Assembly (NCBI GenBank): GCA_963715815.1
Contig: OY970278.1
Location: 1,054,001 to 1,118,000 of the forward strand
Source: JAFAMS01 sp963715815
GTDB lineage: Bacteria > Vulcanimicrobiota > Vulcanimicrobiia > Vulcanimicrobiales > Vulcanimicrobiaceae
Direction: 5' to 3'
Length of the DNA: 64,000 bases
How positions within the stretch are numbered: position 1 is the stretch's first letter; each line of letters opens with the position of its first letter. Both the position numbers and the translations under genes were made by a program. Below the pieces are notes generated by a model, which saw only the letters and a program-made list of their open reading frames with translations, was not told the DNA's origin and searched no databases. Shown here in pieces: positions 1 to 7,811 of the stretch.

Positions 1-1182
1 CAGTGGGACATGCATGCGATTGGAATGGAGCACGTCTTCGGCTACTCGCAAGCGGGAAGCACTTTGATAGGCGGCGCGAACCCGAACGTGCTCGGGACGC
101 ATAGCATGAAGATTGCGATCATCGACACGGGGCAAGATACGCTTCATCCGGGCCTCGCGGCCAACATCGTTTACCAGAAATGCTTCATCACGAACGGCTC
201 GTCGCAATCCACTTCCAATTTCTCGACCGATCCGTTTGGGCATGGCACCGACGTGTCCGGCATCGCAGCCTCCGTCACGAGTATGTCGAGCACCCCTCCG
301 ATGAACGGCTTTGCCGGCGCGGGCGGCAACTTGGGAATCATGGCGTATCGCGTCTTCCCGACGCCCGATGATTCATGCGAAGGAAATAGCTCCGACAATC
401 AGTGCGGTGCAGATACGCCGGATATTGCCGCGGCGATCGATGATGCTGTCACCAACGGCGCCAGTGTCATCTCGATGAGCTTGGGGGGCGACCCATGCAC
501 TACGCCGGGTGTTGATCCTGATACAACTGAGGGTGCAGCGGTCGCAAACGCGATCGCGCACAACGTCATCGTCGTCGCAGCGTCCGGAAACGAAGGTCCC
601 AGTCCGGTCGATGCACCCGGCTGCGATTCCGGCGTCATTGCCGTAGGTGCAACGTCACTTGATGACGGCACACCAAACGGCTCGTCGAGAAACGCGGGCG
701 GAAACACGAGCACTCCGGTCGAGTACGTCGCGTCGTACAGCAACGCCGGCAGCACGAACACGCTCCACAGCGCAGCCTCTTGGGGCATCGTTGCGCCGGG
801 TGGCGATCCGTTGAATGATACCGATCTCGACGATCTGCATTGGATCGAAAACATCTGGACGTCGACGCCGTTCATGGCGAACAGCGGTGACACGACCTAC
901 GCAGGCGAGTGTACGGATGACTATCCGAATTCGACCTTGACGACGGCGCCCGTCGATTGCCGGACGTTGATCGCGGGCACGTCGATGGCGACGCCACACG
1001 TCGCGGGCGTGGCAGCGCTAATCTGCGGCCTCATGGCGAGTTACTGCACGCCGACTGCAATGAGGACACTGCTCTGCACGACGGCAGACGATCTGTCGGG
1101 TGATCCGCATCAAGGCTGTGGCAGACTCAACGCCTATCGCGCCGTAGCCACCGCACTTAGCGACCCGAATATTCCGCCGTAG
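1..1182 (+). CDS. S8 family subtilisin-like serine peptidase, 5' end cut by the window
   Basis: The reading frame is open from base 1, so the N-terminus, with any signal peptide and propeptide, lies outside the window. Counting from the first ATG at position 10, the catalytic triad is complete: Asp39 in AIIDTGQD, His78 in GHGTDVSG and Ser325 in AGTSMATPHVAG. The oxyanion Asn is in VAASGNEG. The protein ends soon after the Ser helix with no C-terminal extension domain. Many Cys residues (for example CEGNSSDNQCG and PGCDSG) suggest disulfides and an extracytoplasmic location, as usual for the family. The substrate cannot be told. The next gene is 47 bases downstream on the same strand and also encodes a secreted-type protein. 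Confidence 0.93.
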   Translation, partial: QWDMHAIGMEHVFGYSQAGSTLIGGANPNVLGTHSMKIAIIDTGQDTLHPGLAANIVYQKCFITNGSSQSTSNFSTDPFGHGTDVSGIAASVTSMSSTPPMNGFAGAGGNLGIMAYRVFPTPDDSCEGNSSDNQCGADTPDIAAAIDDAVTNGASVISMSLGGDPCTTPGVDPDTTEGAAVANAIAHNVIVVAASGNEGPSPVDAPGCDSGVIAVGATSLDDGTPNGSSRNAGGNTSTPVEYVASYSNAGSTNTLHSAASWGIVAPGGDPLNDTDLDDLHWIENIWTSTPFMANSGDTTYAGECTDDYPNSTLTTAPVDCRTLIAGTSMATPHVAGVAALICGLMASYCTPTAMRTLLCTTADDLSGDPHQGCGRLNAYRAVATALSDPNIPP

Positions 1183-1229
1183 GGGACCACACCTAAGGCA
1201 ACCCTGCCGGGTCGCCGAAACCGATAGAG

Positions 1230-2087
1230 ATGCGGTTTGTGCGTTTCGCGCTCGTCGCGGTCCTCGCCGTGGGTGCTTTTGCGCCCATGATGGCGGTTCG
1301 CGCGCACGAAGGCCTTCCCGAAGTACCGGGCCCACAGCCGTCCGTTATCGCGCGAACGACGGTCTATGCGTTCTACGGTCAGCGCCTCGATAGCCGCCAT
1401 TGGCACGCTGTCGAGCATCGCGGTGCCGGTCAGGACACGCCGTATCCGGAGATGCAGTACTACACGCCTGAAGCCGTCATCGTCGATCGCGGCGTGCTGC
1501 ACCTCAACGCGCTTCACTACGAGATCCTCGATCCCGCAACGGGCTTCGACTATCCGTTCGAAGCGGGCCGCGTCGAAAGCAACGACGCGTATCTATACGG
1601 GCGCATCAACGTACGCCTGAAGGTCCCGATCGGTAACGGCTTGTGGCCGTCGGTTTGGCTGCGCACCCCCGAAGGACGGCCGCTCGGCGGACAGATCGAT
1701 ATCTACGACGGCTTCGGAAGCGCGACGAACGGCTTCACCGCATCGGTTGCGAATTTTGTTGGCGGTCGTGCCCTTTCGAGCAGCTGCGTGATTGTTGAGA
1801 ATTATCAGGCACTCACGAACTGCACGCGCATCGGTAATCCGCAGCGCAAGTTAGTCAACTACGCGCACGAGTATCACACCTTCGGTATCGATTGGCGTCC
1901 GGATCATCTAACGTGGTACGTCGACAACAAGCCGTACTGGACGATCACGAGTGGAATCCCAAGCGTGCCGATGGTCTTGGTGATGGATCTCGCCGTCGGC
2001 GGCGTGCAAGACGGCCCGCCTCCGATCCCGATGCATCTAAAGATGCCGGCCGATTTCGAGATCGCTACAGTAACGATCTCCCGCTAG
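1230..2087 (+). CDS. Secreted GH16-like (concanavalin-type fold) protein with altered catalytic motif
   Basis: 285 residues, with an N-terminal signal peptide (RFALVAVLAVGAFAPMMAVRA). The body follows glycoside hydrolase family 16: a YGRINVRLKVPIGNGLWPS segment, then the active-site strand, then HTFGIDWRPDHLTWYVDN near the C-terminus. The family catalytic motif ExDxxE is here QIDIYD: Gln155 replaces the nucleophile Glu, Asp157 is kept, and Asp160 replaces the acid/base Glu. Hydrolysis of beta-glucans is therefore doubtful; a carbohydrate-binding or otherwise repurposed role is inferred. The start is the ATG just before the signal peptide. The following ABM gene starts two bases after this stop. 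Confidence 0.85.
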   Translation: MRFVRFALVAVLAVGAFAPMMAVRAHEGLPEVPGPQPSVIARTTVYAFYGQRLDSRHWHAVEHRGAGQDTPYPEMQYYTPEAVIVDRGVLHLNALHYEILDPATGFDYPFEAGRVESNDAYLYGRINVRLKVPIGNGLWPSVWLRTPEGRPLGGQIDIYDGFGSATNGFTASVANFVGGRALSSSCVIVENYQALTNCTRIGNPQRKLVNYAHEYHTFGIDWRPDHLTWYVDNKPYWTITSGIPSVPMVLVMDLAVGGVQDGPPPIPMHLKMPADFEIATVTISR

Positions 2088-2089
2088 AC

Positions 2090-2377
2090 TTGTACTGCCT
2101 CGCGGTCACCTACGTCATCCAGCCCGGTAAAGAAGAAGAGGCGCTCGCGCACTTGCGCGTGCTCGCGTCCGAATCGGTCAAGGAGCCAGGCTGCAAGATG
2201 TACGTCGGACACCGTGCGACCGAGCTCGAGCGCACGATCTTCATCTACGAACAGTACGTCGACGAAGCAGCCTACTGGAAGCATCGCGAGATGCCGCATT
2301 TTCTCGCACACGGCGCCGGCGGTCTGATGAAGCTCGCCGAATCGCGCACACCCGTGTTCTGTATTCCGATTAATTAA
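2090..2377 (+). CDS. Antibiotic biosynthesis monooxygenase (ABM) domain protein
   Basis: 95 residues making one ferredoxin-like ABM domain: AVTYVIQPGKEEEALAHLR, then EPGCKMYVGHR, then IFIYEQYVDEAAYWKHREM and a C-terminal strand. These small dimeric proteins include cofactor-free quinol oxygenases and many of unknown substrate. The frame is open further upstream, but that part lies inside the GH16-like gene. A TTG at 2090, two bases after the upstream stop, gives the usual family length and N-terminus, so I chose it; it implies translational coupling. No Shine-Dalgarno is obvious. The specific reaction is unknown. Confidence 0.8.
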   Translation: MYCLAVTYVIQPGKEEEALAHLRVLASESVKEPGCKMYVGHRATELERTIFIYEQYVDEAAYWKHREMPHFLAHGAGGLMKLAESRTPVFCIPIN

Positions 2378-2385
2378 AAAGAAGA

Positions 2386-2412
2386 GAGGGGCCACGATTA
2401 CCGTGGTCCCTC
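2386..2412 (-). terminator. Rho-independent terminator of the 2453-2884 gene
   Basis: An 11-base arm GAGGGGCCACG (2386-2396) pairs with CGTGGTCCCTC (2402-2412), with one G-T wobble and a 5-base loop. Read on the minus strand the hairpin is followed by TTCTTTTTAATTAA, a U-rich tail. On the plus strand no T run follows, so it serves the minus-strand gene mainly. Confidence 0.75.
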
Positions 2413-2451
2413 GATACCCTCCGGGGCACAGGCTTCGCTTGGGATGACAAG
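2408..2451. repeat. Dispersed CATCC(C/T)GAGCG repeat, copy A
   Basis: Contains CCCTCGA followed about 20 bases later by GGGATGACAA, the two hallmarks shared with copies near 18.3, 32.1, 41.6 kb and, in variant form, 31.9 and 55.4 kb. It overlaps the right arm of the terminator hairpin. Confidence 0.55.
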
Positions 2452-2452
2452 T

Positions 2453-2884
2453 CTACTCGAAGCGAGTTACGTAGAACGTTCCATCTTCCCAATAACCGTG
2501 TGCGGTGATCATTCGACCGACTGCAACGCGACCGGTTTGGTCGGCTGCAAGCGCAGGCGAATCATTCAGAACGAGCGAGTGCGTGCTCATCTGCACCGTC
2601 ACGAGGTGACCTTGCACGGACGTGATCGTTCCACGAAGGTGCTGCATCACGCGGCCTGAGTGCTCCACGACGGTCGTTGTAGTAGATCCCGCCGGGACGG
2701 CTTCTTCGACACAATTGCCGTTTGGAACGAACGTGCCGTTCTGCCACGATCCGCAATAGGGGTTATGAGGGCCGACGATGTCGACGGTCGTCGTCGTGGT
2801 TTGCGCGCCGACAGGTCCGGCGATCATCGCTGCCGCGGTGAAGATAAGTGCTGCGATGAGGCCTTGTGGTAGGAACAAACGCAT
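2453..2884 (-). CDS. Secreted small protein, possible DUF5666-like strand domain
   Basis: 143 residues with a clear signal peptide (LIAALIFTAAAMIAGPVGA|Q). After a Thr-rich stretch and two Cys (NPYCGSWQNG and NGNCVEE) the C-terminal 65 residues read RGTITSVQGHLVTVQMSTH and end VGRMITAHGYWEDGTFYVTRFE. That looks like a small beta-barrel of the OB-like DUF5666 type, though I am not certain of the family. Monocistronic: its own terminator lies just downstream, and the next minus-strand gene upstream is the island ending in the CPBP gene. Function unknown. Confidence 0.7.
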   Translation of the reverse strand: MRLFLPQGLIAALIFTAAAMIAGPVGAQTTTTTVDIVGPHNPYCGSWQNGTFVPNGNCVEEAVPAGSTTTTVVEHSGRVMQHLRGTITSVQGHLVTVQMSTHSLVLNDSPALAADQTGRVAVGRMITAHGYWEDGTFYVTRFE

Positions 2885-2915
2885 AAGAGATTTCTGGTCT
2901 CCTTTCGGTTAGACC

Positions 2916-3806
2916 CTATACCCGTCTATGCGATTGAAAAGCTGGCGAGCGTCCCCACACTAAGTAGAGTCCAAGAGCAATCAAGAGCAAGATCGCCAAC
3001 ACGAAGACGCTGGCTTCCGGTCCGGTGGTACCGCCGCTGAGCCAAACATTGCCGGTCGGGTGCGTTGCAAGCAGATAACCCCGCATGTGTAAACCGCTGT
3101 CGGCAACACCGAATAGATAACTTTGCGTCCAGTCCCACGCGGCATGGATACCGACTGCGAACCACAACGATCCGGTAAGCCAAATGCTCAAGCAGAAAAT
3201 CAAGCTGATGAGTCCGGCGTTGATGAGGCCGAACGGCGATTCGCCTGGATTGCTGGAGTGAATGAGTCCGAAGAGTATCGAGACGATTATCGCGGCCCAG
3301 AAGAAATTGATGCCGCGCGCGAGCGTGAACAAAAGGTAGCCACGCGTCCATGATTCTTCTGCGAATCCAACCAGAATGAAAACGATCGCCAAGACGAGGC
3401 CGCTCTGAACGGCCGAACCAGCGTTAATCGCGCGGCTATCGAACGCAATGGCGTGCGAAAGCACGAGAATTCCGATCAGCGCGCTCATCGCGACGAATCC
3501 GGCGATCAGACCGCCTCCGAACCGCGAGAGCTGGTGAGGTCCGGAGTAACCGTACGACAAGAACGAGCGGCCTTCGATCCTGGACATAAAGAATGTTGGG
3601 ACGGCGATCGTGATGACGAACAGCGTTTCCTGAATGAGCAACGAGCTCGGCGGAATTTCGCCCGTGCGGTTCATCGTCTGAAAGTGCAACGCTTGCCCGA
3701 TAAGGCGGATTAGACCGAGCTCTACGACGATAATCGCAAAGAAGATCGCTATGCTCCAACCGGCGCGAATTCCGGCGGAGCCGACGAAAAGCCAGCGCAT
3801 CTTCAT
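2916..3806 (-). CDS. CPBP (CAAX/Abi-type) intramembrane metalloprotease
   Basis: 296 residues, about eight hydrophobic segments. The three CPBP motifs are intact: EESWTRGYLLF (EExxxR), FGLIHSSNPG (FxxxH) and HAAWDW. These glutamic-type membrane proteases cleave prenylated or other membrane peptides in characterised relatives; the bacterial substrates are mostly unknown. It is the last gene of the HU-paaK-paaF-paaG run; its ATG shares one base with the stop of the upstream crotonase gene (TAATG). That tight coupling to phenylacetate genes is unexpected. A second ATG two codons in is equally possible as start. Confidence 0.88.
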   Translation of the reverse strand: MKMRWLFVGSAGIRAGWSIAIFFAIIVVELGLIRLIGQALHFQTMNRTGEIPPSSLLIQETLFVITIAVPTFFMSRIEGRSFLSYGYSGPHQLSRFGGGLIAGFVAMSALIGILVLSHAIAFDSRAINAGSAVQSGLVLAIVFILVGFAEESWTRGYLLFTLARGINFFWAAIIVSILFGLIHSSNPGESPFGLINAGLISLIFCLSIWLTGSLWFAVGIHAAWDWTQSYLFGVADSGLHMRGYLLATHPTGNVWLSGGTTGPEASVFVLAILLLIALGLYLVWGRSPAFQSHRRV

Positions 3807-4609
3807 TACCGGCCCGAAAACGCCGGCGGCCGCTTTTCGCGGAACGCAGCCAGGCCTTCCGCAAAATCGGCACTGTCGCCCGCGATGGCTTGCATCTCGG
3901 CTTCATAGCGTAGCGCTTCGTCGACGCTTCGCGCGACGAACGTATTGTGAACCAGCTCGTGCTTCGCGAGCCCGAGGGCGCGCGGACCGCGAGCCAGAGT
4001 GCTTGCTAGGGAGAGCGTTTCCGAAAGCAGATTCTCGGGAGCACAAACGCGATTGACGAGGCCGATTTCGTACGCGCGCTGCGCGGTGATCTTTTCCGAG
4101 AGCAAAATCGCTTCCATCGCGCGCGCGTAGCCGATGATCCGCGGCAACAGAAACGACATTCCGCTATCGGGTACGAGACCGATGCGGACGAACGCCGTCG
4201 AGAACGAGGCGGTCTGGGAAGCCAAGCGCAGATCGCACGCAAGGGCGATACCCATTCCGGCGCCCGCAACGGGGCCATTGATCGCGGCGACGATTGGTTT
4301 CTCGATACTCAGCATCTTACGCAAGAGCGGATTGTAGCGCGCTTCGACGGTGCGCATGATGTCGATTCTACCGCCCTCGCCCGCGAGCGACGGATCGTCC
4401 AGCGACTGACCGGAGCAGAAACCTTTGCCTTCGCCGGTGAGGACGATTGCACGCACGTCTTTATTGCGTTCCAGCTCGACGAATGTTTTCGTCAACGCCT
4501 CGAGCATCGTCGCCGTTAGCGCGTTGTATTGCGCCGGGCGGTCGAGCGTGATCGTAGCGACGCCGTTTTCGATCGCTGCGCGAAGCTCCGCGGCTATTGT
4601 CCCTTCCAT
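3806..4609 (-). CDS. paaG: Enoyl-CoA hydratase/isomerase family protein, PaaG-like
   Basis: 267 residues, crotonase fold. The oxyanion-hole segments are GFCSGQSLDD and INGPVAGAGMGIALACDL. The segment IGLVPDSGMSFLLPRIIG carries the PDSG Asp that PaaG (ring 1,2-epoxyphenylacetyl-CoA isomerase) uses in place of the Glu of true hydratases. PaaG converts the epoxide to an oxepin-CoA. The start overlaps the end of the upstream paaF-like gene by 16 bases. No paaABCDE epoxidase is present in the window, so the isomerase role is inferred from motif and neighbours; a general enoyl-CoA isomerase is the alternative. Confidence 0.82.
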   Translation of the reverse strand: MEGTIAAELRAAIENGVATITLDRPAQYNALTATMLEALTKTFVELERNKDVRAIVLTGEGKGFCSGQSLDDPSLAGEGGRIDIMRTVEARYNPLLRKMLSIEKPIVAAINGPVAGAGMGIALACDLRLASQTASFSTAFVRIGLVPDSGMSFLLPRIIGYARAMEAILLSEKITAQRAYEIGLVNRVCAPENLLSETLSLASTLARGPRALGLAKHELVHNTFVARSVDEALRYEAEMQAIAGDSADFAEGLAAFREKRPPAFSGR

Positions 4610-5340
4610 TGTGGTGCCCTCCGTTCGCGAAATGCAGATACGCCTTCGCGTCCGTCTTCGGTCTCGAGCAGCTCGAAGAAGATGGCGCGCTCACGCTCGA
4701 GCGAGGTGCGCAATCCATCTTCGAAGGCGTGCGTGATTGCACGCTTCGCGGCGCGGATCGCAAGCGGCGGCCCTGCGGCAAGCGACGTTGCGAGATCGAG
4801 CGCCGTCGCCTCGACGCGTTCGGATGGGACGCAGCGATTCGCAAGACCGCGTTCGAATGCCATGCGTCCGCTGATCTCGCCGCCGAGCATGATCAACTCG
4901 CTCGCTAGCGTTTTTCCGAGCGCGCGCGTTAGCCGTTGCGTTCCGCCGGCACCGGGAATGAGCCCGAGTTTGATCTCGGGTTGTCCGAGGCGCGCGTCTT
5001 CCGCAACGACCATCAAATCGCAGCTCATCGCGAGCTCGAGTCCGCCGCCGAACGCAATCCCGCGCACCGCGGAGATCATCGGGAGCTCGCAGGCCCAGAT
5101 TTCGTCCCACATGGCGAGCAGCGGACCGTCTTCGAGAAATTCATCGAGATCAGCGCCGGCCGCAAAGGCGCGCGCATCGCCCGCGATGATGACGGCACGC
5201 GTTCCGTCGAGTTGCGCGCTGCCGAGCATCTCTCCGAGATCGCCGACGATCTCGTTAGAGAGCGCGTTGAGTTTCTTTGGGCGGTTGAGCCGTAGCACGA
5301 CGACGCCGGCGGCCGGCGTCTCGCGGAGAATGTCGCTCAT
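4594..5340 (-). CDS. paaF: Enoyl-CoA hydratase, PaaF-like
   Basis: 248 residues, starting MSDILRETPAAG. Classical crotonase features: AFAAGADLDEF and GIAFGGGLELAMSCDL for the oxyanion hole, with catalytic Glu residues in LGQPEIKLGLIPGAGG and ASELIMLGG. These match a real hydratase, adding water to 2,3-dehydroadipyl-CoA or general enoyl-CoA. The ATG overlaps the paaK stop as ATGA (5337-5340), so the pair is translationally coupled. The frame stays open upstream inside paaK, but that extension is a shadow of paaK and lacks any crotonase sequence. Confidence 0.85.
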   Translation of the reverse strand: MSDILRETPAAGVVVLRLNRPKKLNALSNEIVGDLGEMLGSAQLDGTRAVIIAGDARAFAAGADLDEFLEDGPLLAMWDEIWACELPMISAVRGIAFGGGLELAMSCDLMVVAEDARLGQPEIKLGLIPGAGGTQRLTRALGKTLASELIMLGGEISGRMAFERGLANRCVPSERVEATALDLATSLAAGPPLAIRAAKRAITHAFEDGLRTSLERERAIFFELLETEDGREGVSAFRERRAPQWKGQ

Positions 5341-6617
5341 TTTCCAAGGGTTCTGTTGTCGAAGACGCGTTTCACCTTCCCGATCTCGACACGCTCGATC
5401 GTCATGGGTGCGAGGACGCGCACATCCAGCGAAATCGCCAAGGTTTCTTCGAGCTTCGCCTCCACCGCGGTGCGAAGTTTCATTTGATCGAAGAGGGCTT
5501 CGCGTGCGTGCTCGACCTCGACGGTGAGTTTGTCGAGGCCGCCGTGAGGCCGCTCTAGCAGGATGCGGTAGTGCGGGGTCAGCTCTTTGAACGAGAGCAG
5601 AGCTTCCTCGATCGCAGTTGGGAACACGTTGACGCCGCGCACCGTCAGCATGTCGTCGACGCGGCCGAGCAGCCAGTCGATCCGTGCATGCGTGCGTCCG
5701 CACGAACACGGTTTGCGATTTATGCGCGTGATATCGCCCGTGCGGTAGCGCAGCACCGGCATCGCGTCGCGCGTGAGCGTGGTCAATACGAGTTCGCCGA
5801 GCTCCCCGTCGGGGACCGGTTTCCCAGTCGACGAGTCGATGATCTCGGGAAGAAAGTGATCTTCGAAAACGTGCAGACCGTTCTTGGCTTCGGCACATTC
5901 TTGCGCAACGCCGGGTCCGATGATTTCGGTGAGGCCGTAAATGTTGGTTGCGGTCACGCCCAGGAGCCGTTCGAGCTCGGTGCGCATCTCGGGCGTCCAC
6001 GCTTCCGCACCGCAAACCGCGATGCGCAGCGCTTTCGGCTTGCGCTTTTCGGCCTGAAATCGTTCGCCGAGTAAGAGTGCGTAGCTCGGCGTGCAGCCGA
6101 TACCGACGACGGGAAGCGACTCGAGCAACTGCATTTGACGCGCGGTGTTACCGCTCGACGCCGGAACGACACACGCACCCAGACGCTCGGCGCCGGCGTG
6201 CATTCCGAGGCCGCCCGTGAAAAGCCCGTAACCCCATGCAACTTGAAACATCTCGCCGCTCTCGACGCCCGCGGCTGCGAGACAACGCGCTGCCACCTCT
6301 CCCCAGATCTTCAGATCGAGATCGGTGTAGGCGCCGACAGTCGGATTTCCGGTCGTACCCGACGATGCATGAATCCGCCTTAATTTATCAGGCTCAACAG
6401 CGAGTAAGCCCAGCGGATATGTATCCCGGAAATCGACCTTTTTCGTGAACGGCAGCTTTTGAAGTTCGTCGAGTGTACGGGGCGGCTGCCGGCCGGCGAG
6501 GCGTTCCGAATAGAGTGGAACGTTCGTCTTTAAACGTGCAAAGAGCGCCTGTAAACGTTCGAGCTGAAGTTCTTCCAGCTTCGGACGCGACAGGCGCTCC
6601 TCGGGAGAAAAGATCAG
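5337..6617 (-). CDS. paaK: Phenylacetate-CoA ligase, apparent CTG start inside the HU stop
   Basis: ATP-dependent activation of phenylacetate to phenylacetyl-CoA. An ANL-type P-loop (SSGTTGNPTVG) lies near residues 83-93, followed by WGYGLFTGGLG, YGLTEIIGPG and the C-terminal DDMLTVRGVNVFP. Coding clearly continues upstream of the GTG at 6296 with family-typical sequence (SPEERLSRPKLEELQLERL and then KLPFTKKVDFRDTYPLG). Between the in-frame stop at 6624-6626 and 6296 there is no ATG, GTG or TTG outside that conserved part. The CTG at 6617 gives 426 residues, a normal PaaK length, and overlaps the HU stop as CTGA. An error or another rare start is possible. Confidence 0.88.
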   Translation of the reverse strand: MIFSPEERLSRPKLEELQLERLQALFARLKTNVPLYSERLAGRQPPRTLDELQKLPFTKKVDFRDTYPLGLLAVEPDKLRRIHASSGTTGNPTVGAYTDLDLKIWGEVAARCLAAAGVESGEMFQVAWGYGLFTGGLGMHAGAERLGACVVPASSGNTARQMQLLESLPVVGIGCTPSYALLLGERFQAEKRKPKALRIAVCGAEAWTPEMRTELERLLGVTATNIYGLTEIIGPGVAQECAEAKNGLHVFEDHFLPEIIDSSTGKPVPDGELGELVLTTLTRDAMPVLRYRTGDITRINRKPCSCGRTHARIDWLLGRVDDMLTVRGVNVFPTAIEEALLSFKELTPHYRILLERPHGGLDKLTVEVEHAREALFDQMKLRTAVEAKLEETLAISLDVRVLAPMTIERVEIGKVKRVFDNRTLGK

Positions 6618-6976
6618 CGGCGCTTAGCGGCCTTGCGCGCGGGAGCTTTCTTGGCGACCTTTTTGGCGCCGGCTTTACCTTTGGCTTTGGACGCACCGCG
6701 TTTTACGCCGACTGCTTCTTTGAGCGCTCGGCTCGGTAGGAAACGCATCACACGCTTCGCCGGTACTTTTACCGGTTCGCCGGTTTGCGGATTCCGCGCC
6801 ATGCGGGCGGGACGATTGCGCACTTTGAACTGGCCAAATGGTGTGAGCTGGACCTTCTCACCCTTCTTAAGGGTGGCGGTCATTTTTTCGAGGATCGTCT
6901 CGACTATTTCCGCGAGTTGTCTGCGCGGAAGTTCGAAGTCCTCGGCCAGCTCTCTAATTAGCTCAGGTTTGGTCAT
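6614..6976 (-). CDS. HU/IHF-family DNA-binding protein with basic C-terminal tail
   Basis: 120 residues: a complete HU fold (residues 1-90) with the signature FGQFKVRNRPARMARNPQTG and the arm segment VKVPAKRVMRF, then a 30-residue Lys/Ala/Arg tail (KAGAKKVAKKAPARKAAKRR at the end). Such histone H1-like tails are known in HU proteins of actinobacteria and some other phyla and add non-specific DNA compaction. A near-consensus -10 box lies 60 bases upstream and GAAAGG is a fair ribosome site. Its TGA overlaps the apparent paaK start, making HU the first gene of the phenylacetate run. An odd partner for catabolic genes. Confidence 0.93.
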   Translation of the reverse strand: MTKPELIRELAEDFELPRRQLAEIVETILEKMTATLKKGEKVQLTPFGQFKVRNRPARMARNPQTGEPVKVPAKRVMRFLPSRALKEAVGVKRGASKAKGKAGAKKVAKKAPARKAAKRR

Positions 6977-7036
6977 TTAAGCCTTTCGTGTGGGTAGTCG
7001 GCTCTAAGTGTTTAGCGGCAAGACGTTGCCAGGGCG

Positions 7037-7064
7037 ATTATACGCCTCTTTCCAGGAAAATCGA
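7037..7064 (-). promoter_or_regulatory. Candidate promoter for the HU-paaK operon
   Basis: On the minus strand a perfect TATAAT (7042 to 7037) sits within GGCGTATAATCGCC, a symmetric GGCG/CGCC context that could also bind a regulator. A weak -35 TCGATT lies 16 bases upstream. Distance to the HU ATG is 60 bases. This separates the HU operon from the ABC genes that end at 7083. Confidence 0.5.
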
Positions 7065-7082
7065 GCACTTCCCGTTATTTTT

Positions 7083-7811
7083 TCAGTGATTTTCGACCGT
7101 AGTGTGACCGAGATATGCTTCGCGCACGCCCGCATCGCGCGCGATCTCCTCCGCAGGTCCGTGCAGCGCTACTAAACCTTCTGCAAGGACATATGCATAT
7201 CGTGCCAATTGCAAGGAAGATGCGACGTTTTGCTCGACGAGAACGATCGTCGTTCCGCCTTGATGGATATCGCGAACCCAGTCGAAAATTTGCTGGACGA
7301 TGCGCGGCGCGAGTCCCAAAGAGGGCTCGTCAAGCAATAGCAAACGCGGCTCCGACATGAGCGCGCGTGCAATTGCGGCCATTTGCTGCTCGCCGCCCGA
7401 GAGCGTTCCGGCAAGCTGCGTGCGGCGTTCCGCGAGAATCGGAAGACGATCGTACATCTTCCTGAGATTTTCGCGCGCGCGCGACGTCGCGCGCGCTTCG
7501 GTTCCAACGAGCAAATTGTCTTCGACCGACATCGACGGAAAGAGCTGACGCCCTTCGGGGGTAAGCGCGATACCGCGCTCGACGAGCGCGCGCGGCGGAA
7601 GGCCGTCGATGCGCTCGCCCGCGTAGGTAATCGTTCCGCTACGCGGCGGCGTGAGCCCCGAGATCCCGCGCAGCGTCGTCGATTTTCCGGCGCCGTTGGC
7701 ACCGAGGATTGCGACGATCGAGCCTTCTTCGATCTCGAGCGAAACGCCATGTAATGCCTCGAAGTCGCCGTACGCGACGTGCAGATCCTCGAGGCGCAGC
7801 AGCACGCTCAT
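7083..7811 (-). CDS. livF: ABC importer ATP-binding protein, LivF type
   Basis: 242 residues. Walker A GANGAGKST, Q-loop region ERGIALTPEGRQLFPSMSV (typical of LivF), signature LSGGEQQM, Walker B LLLLDEPSLGL and H-region VLVEQNV. One of two ATPases powering a branched-chain or hydrophobic amino acid type importer; in this island it may carry aromatic acids. Its ATG overlaps the livG stop as ATGA. Last gene of the first ABC cassette. Confidence 0.93.
   Translation of the reverse strand: MSVLLRLEDLHVAYGDFEALHGVSLEIEEGSIVAILGANGAGKSTTLRGISGLTPPRSGTITYAGERIDGLPPRALVERGIALTPEGRQLFPSMSVEDNLLVGTEARATSRARENLRKMYDRLPILAERRTQLAGTLSGGEQQMAAIARALMSEPRLLLLDEPSLGLAPRIVQQIFDWVRDIHQGGTTIVLVEQNVASSLQLARYAYVLAEGLVALHGPAEEIARDAGVREAYLGHTTVENH

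Noticed and set aside
4594..6015. Long open frame extending paaF upstream through paaK
   Set aside because: Only the part after 5340 is crotonase-like; the rest is arginine-rich shadow sequence opposite the clear PaaK frame.
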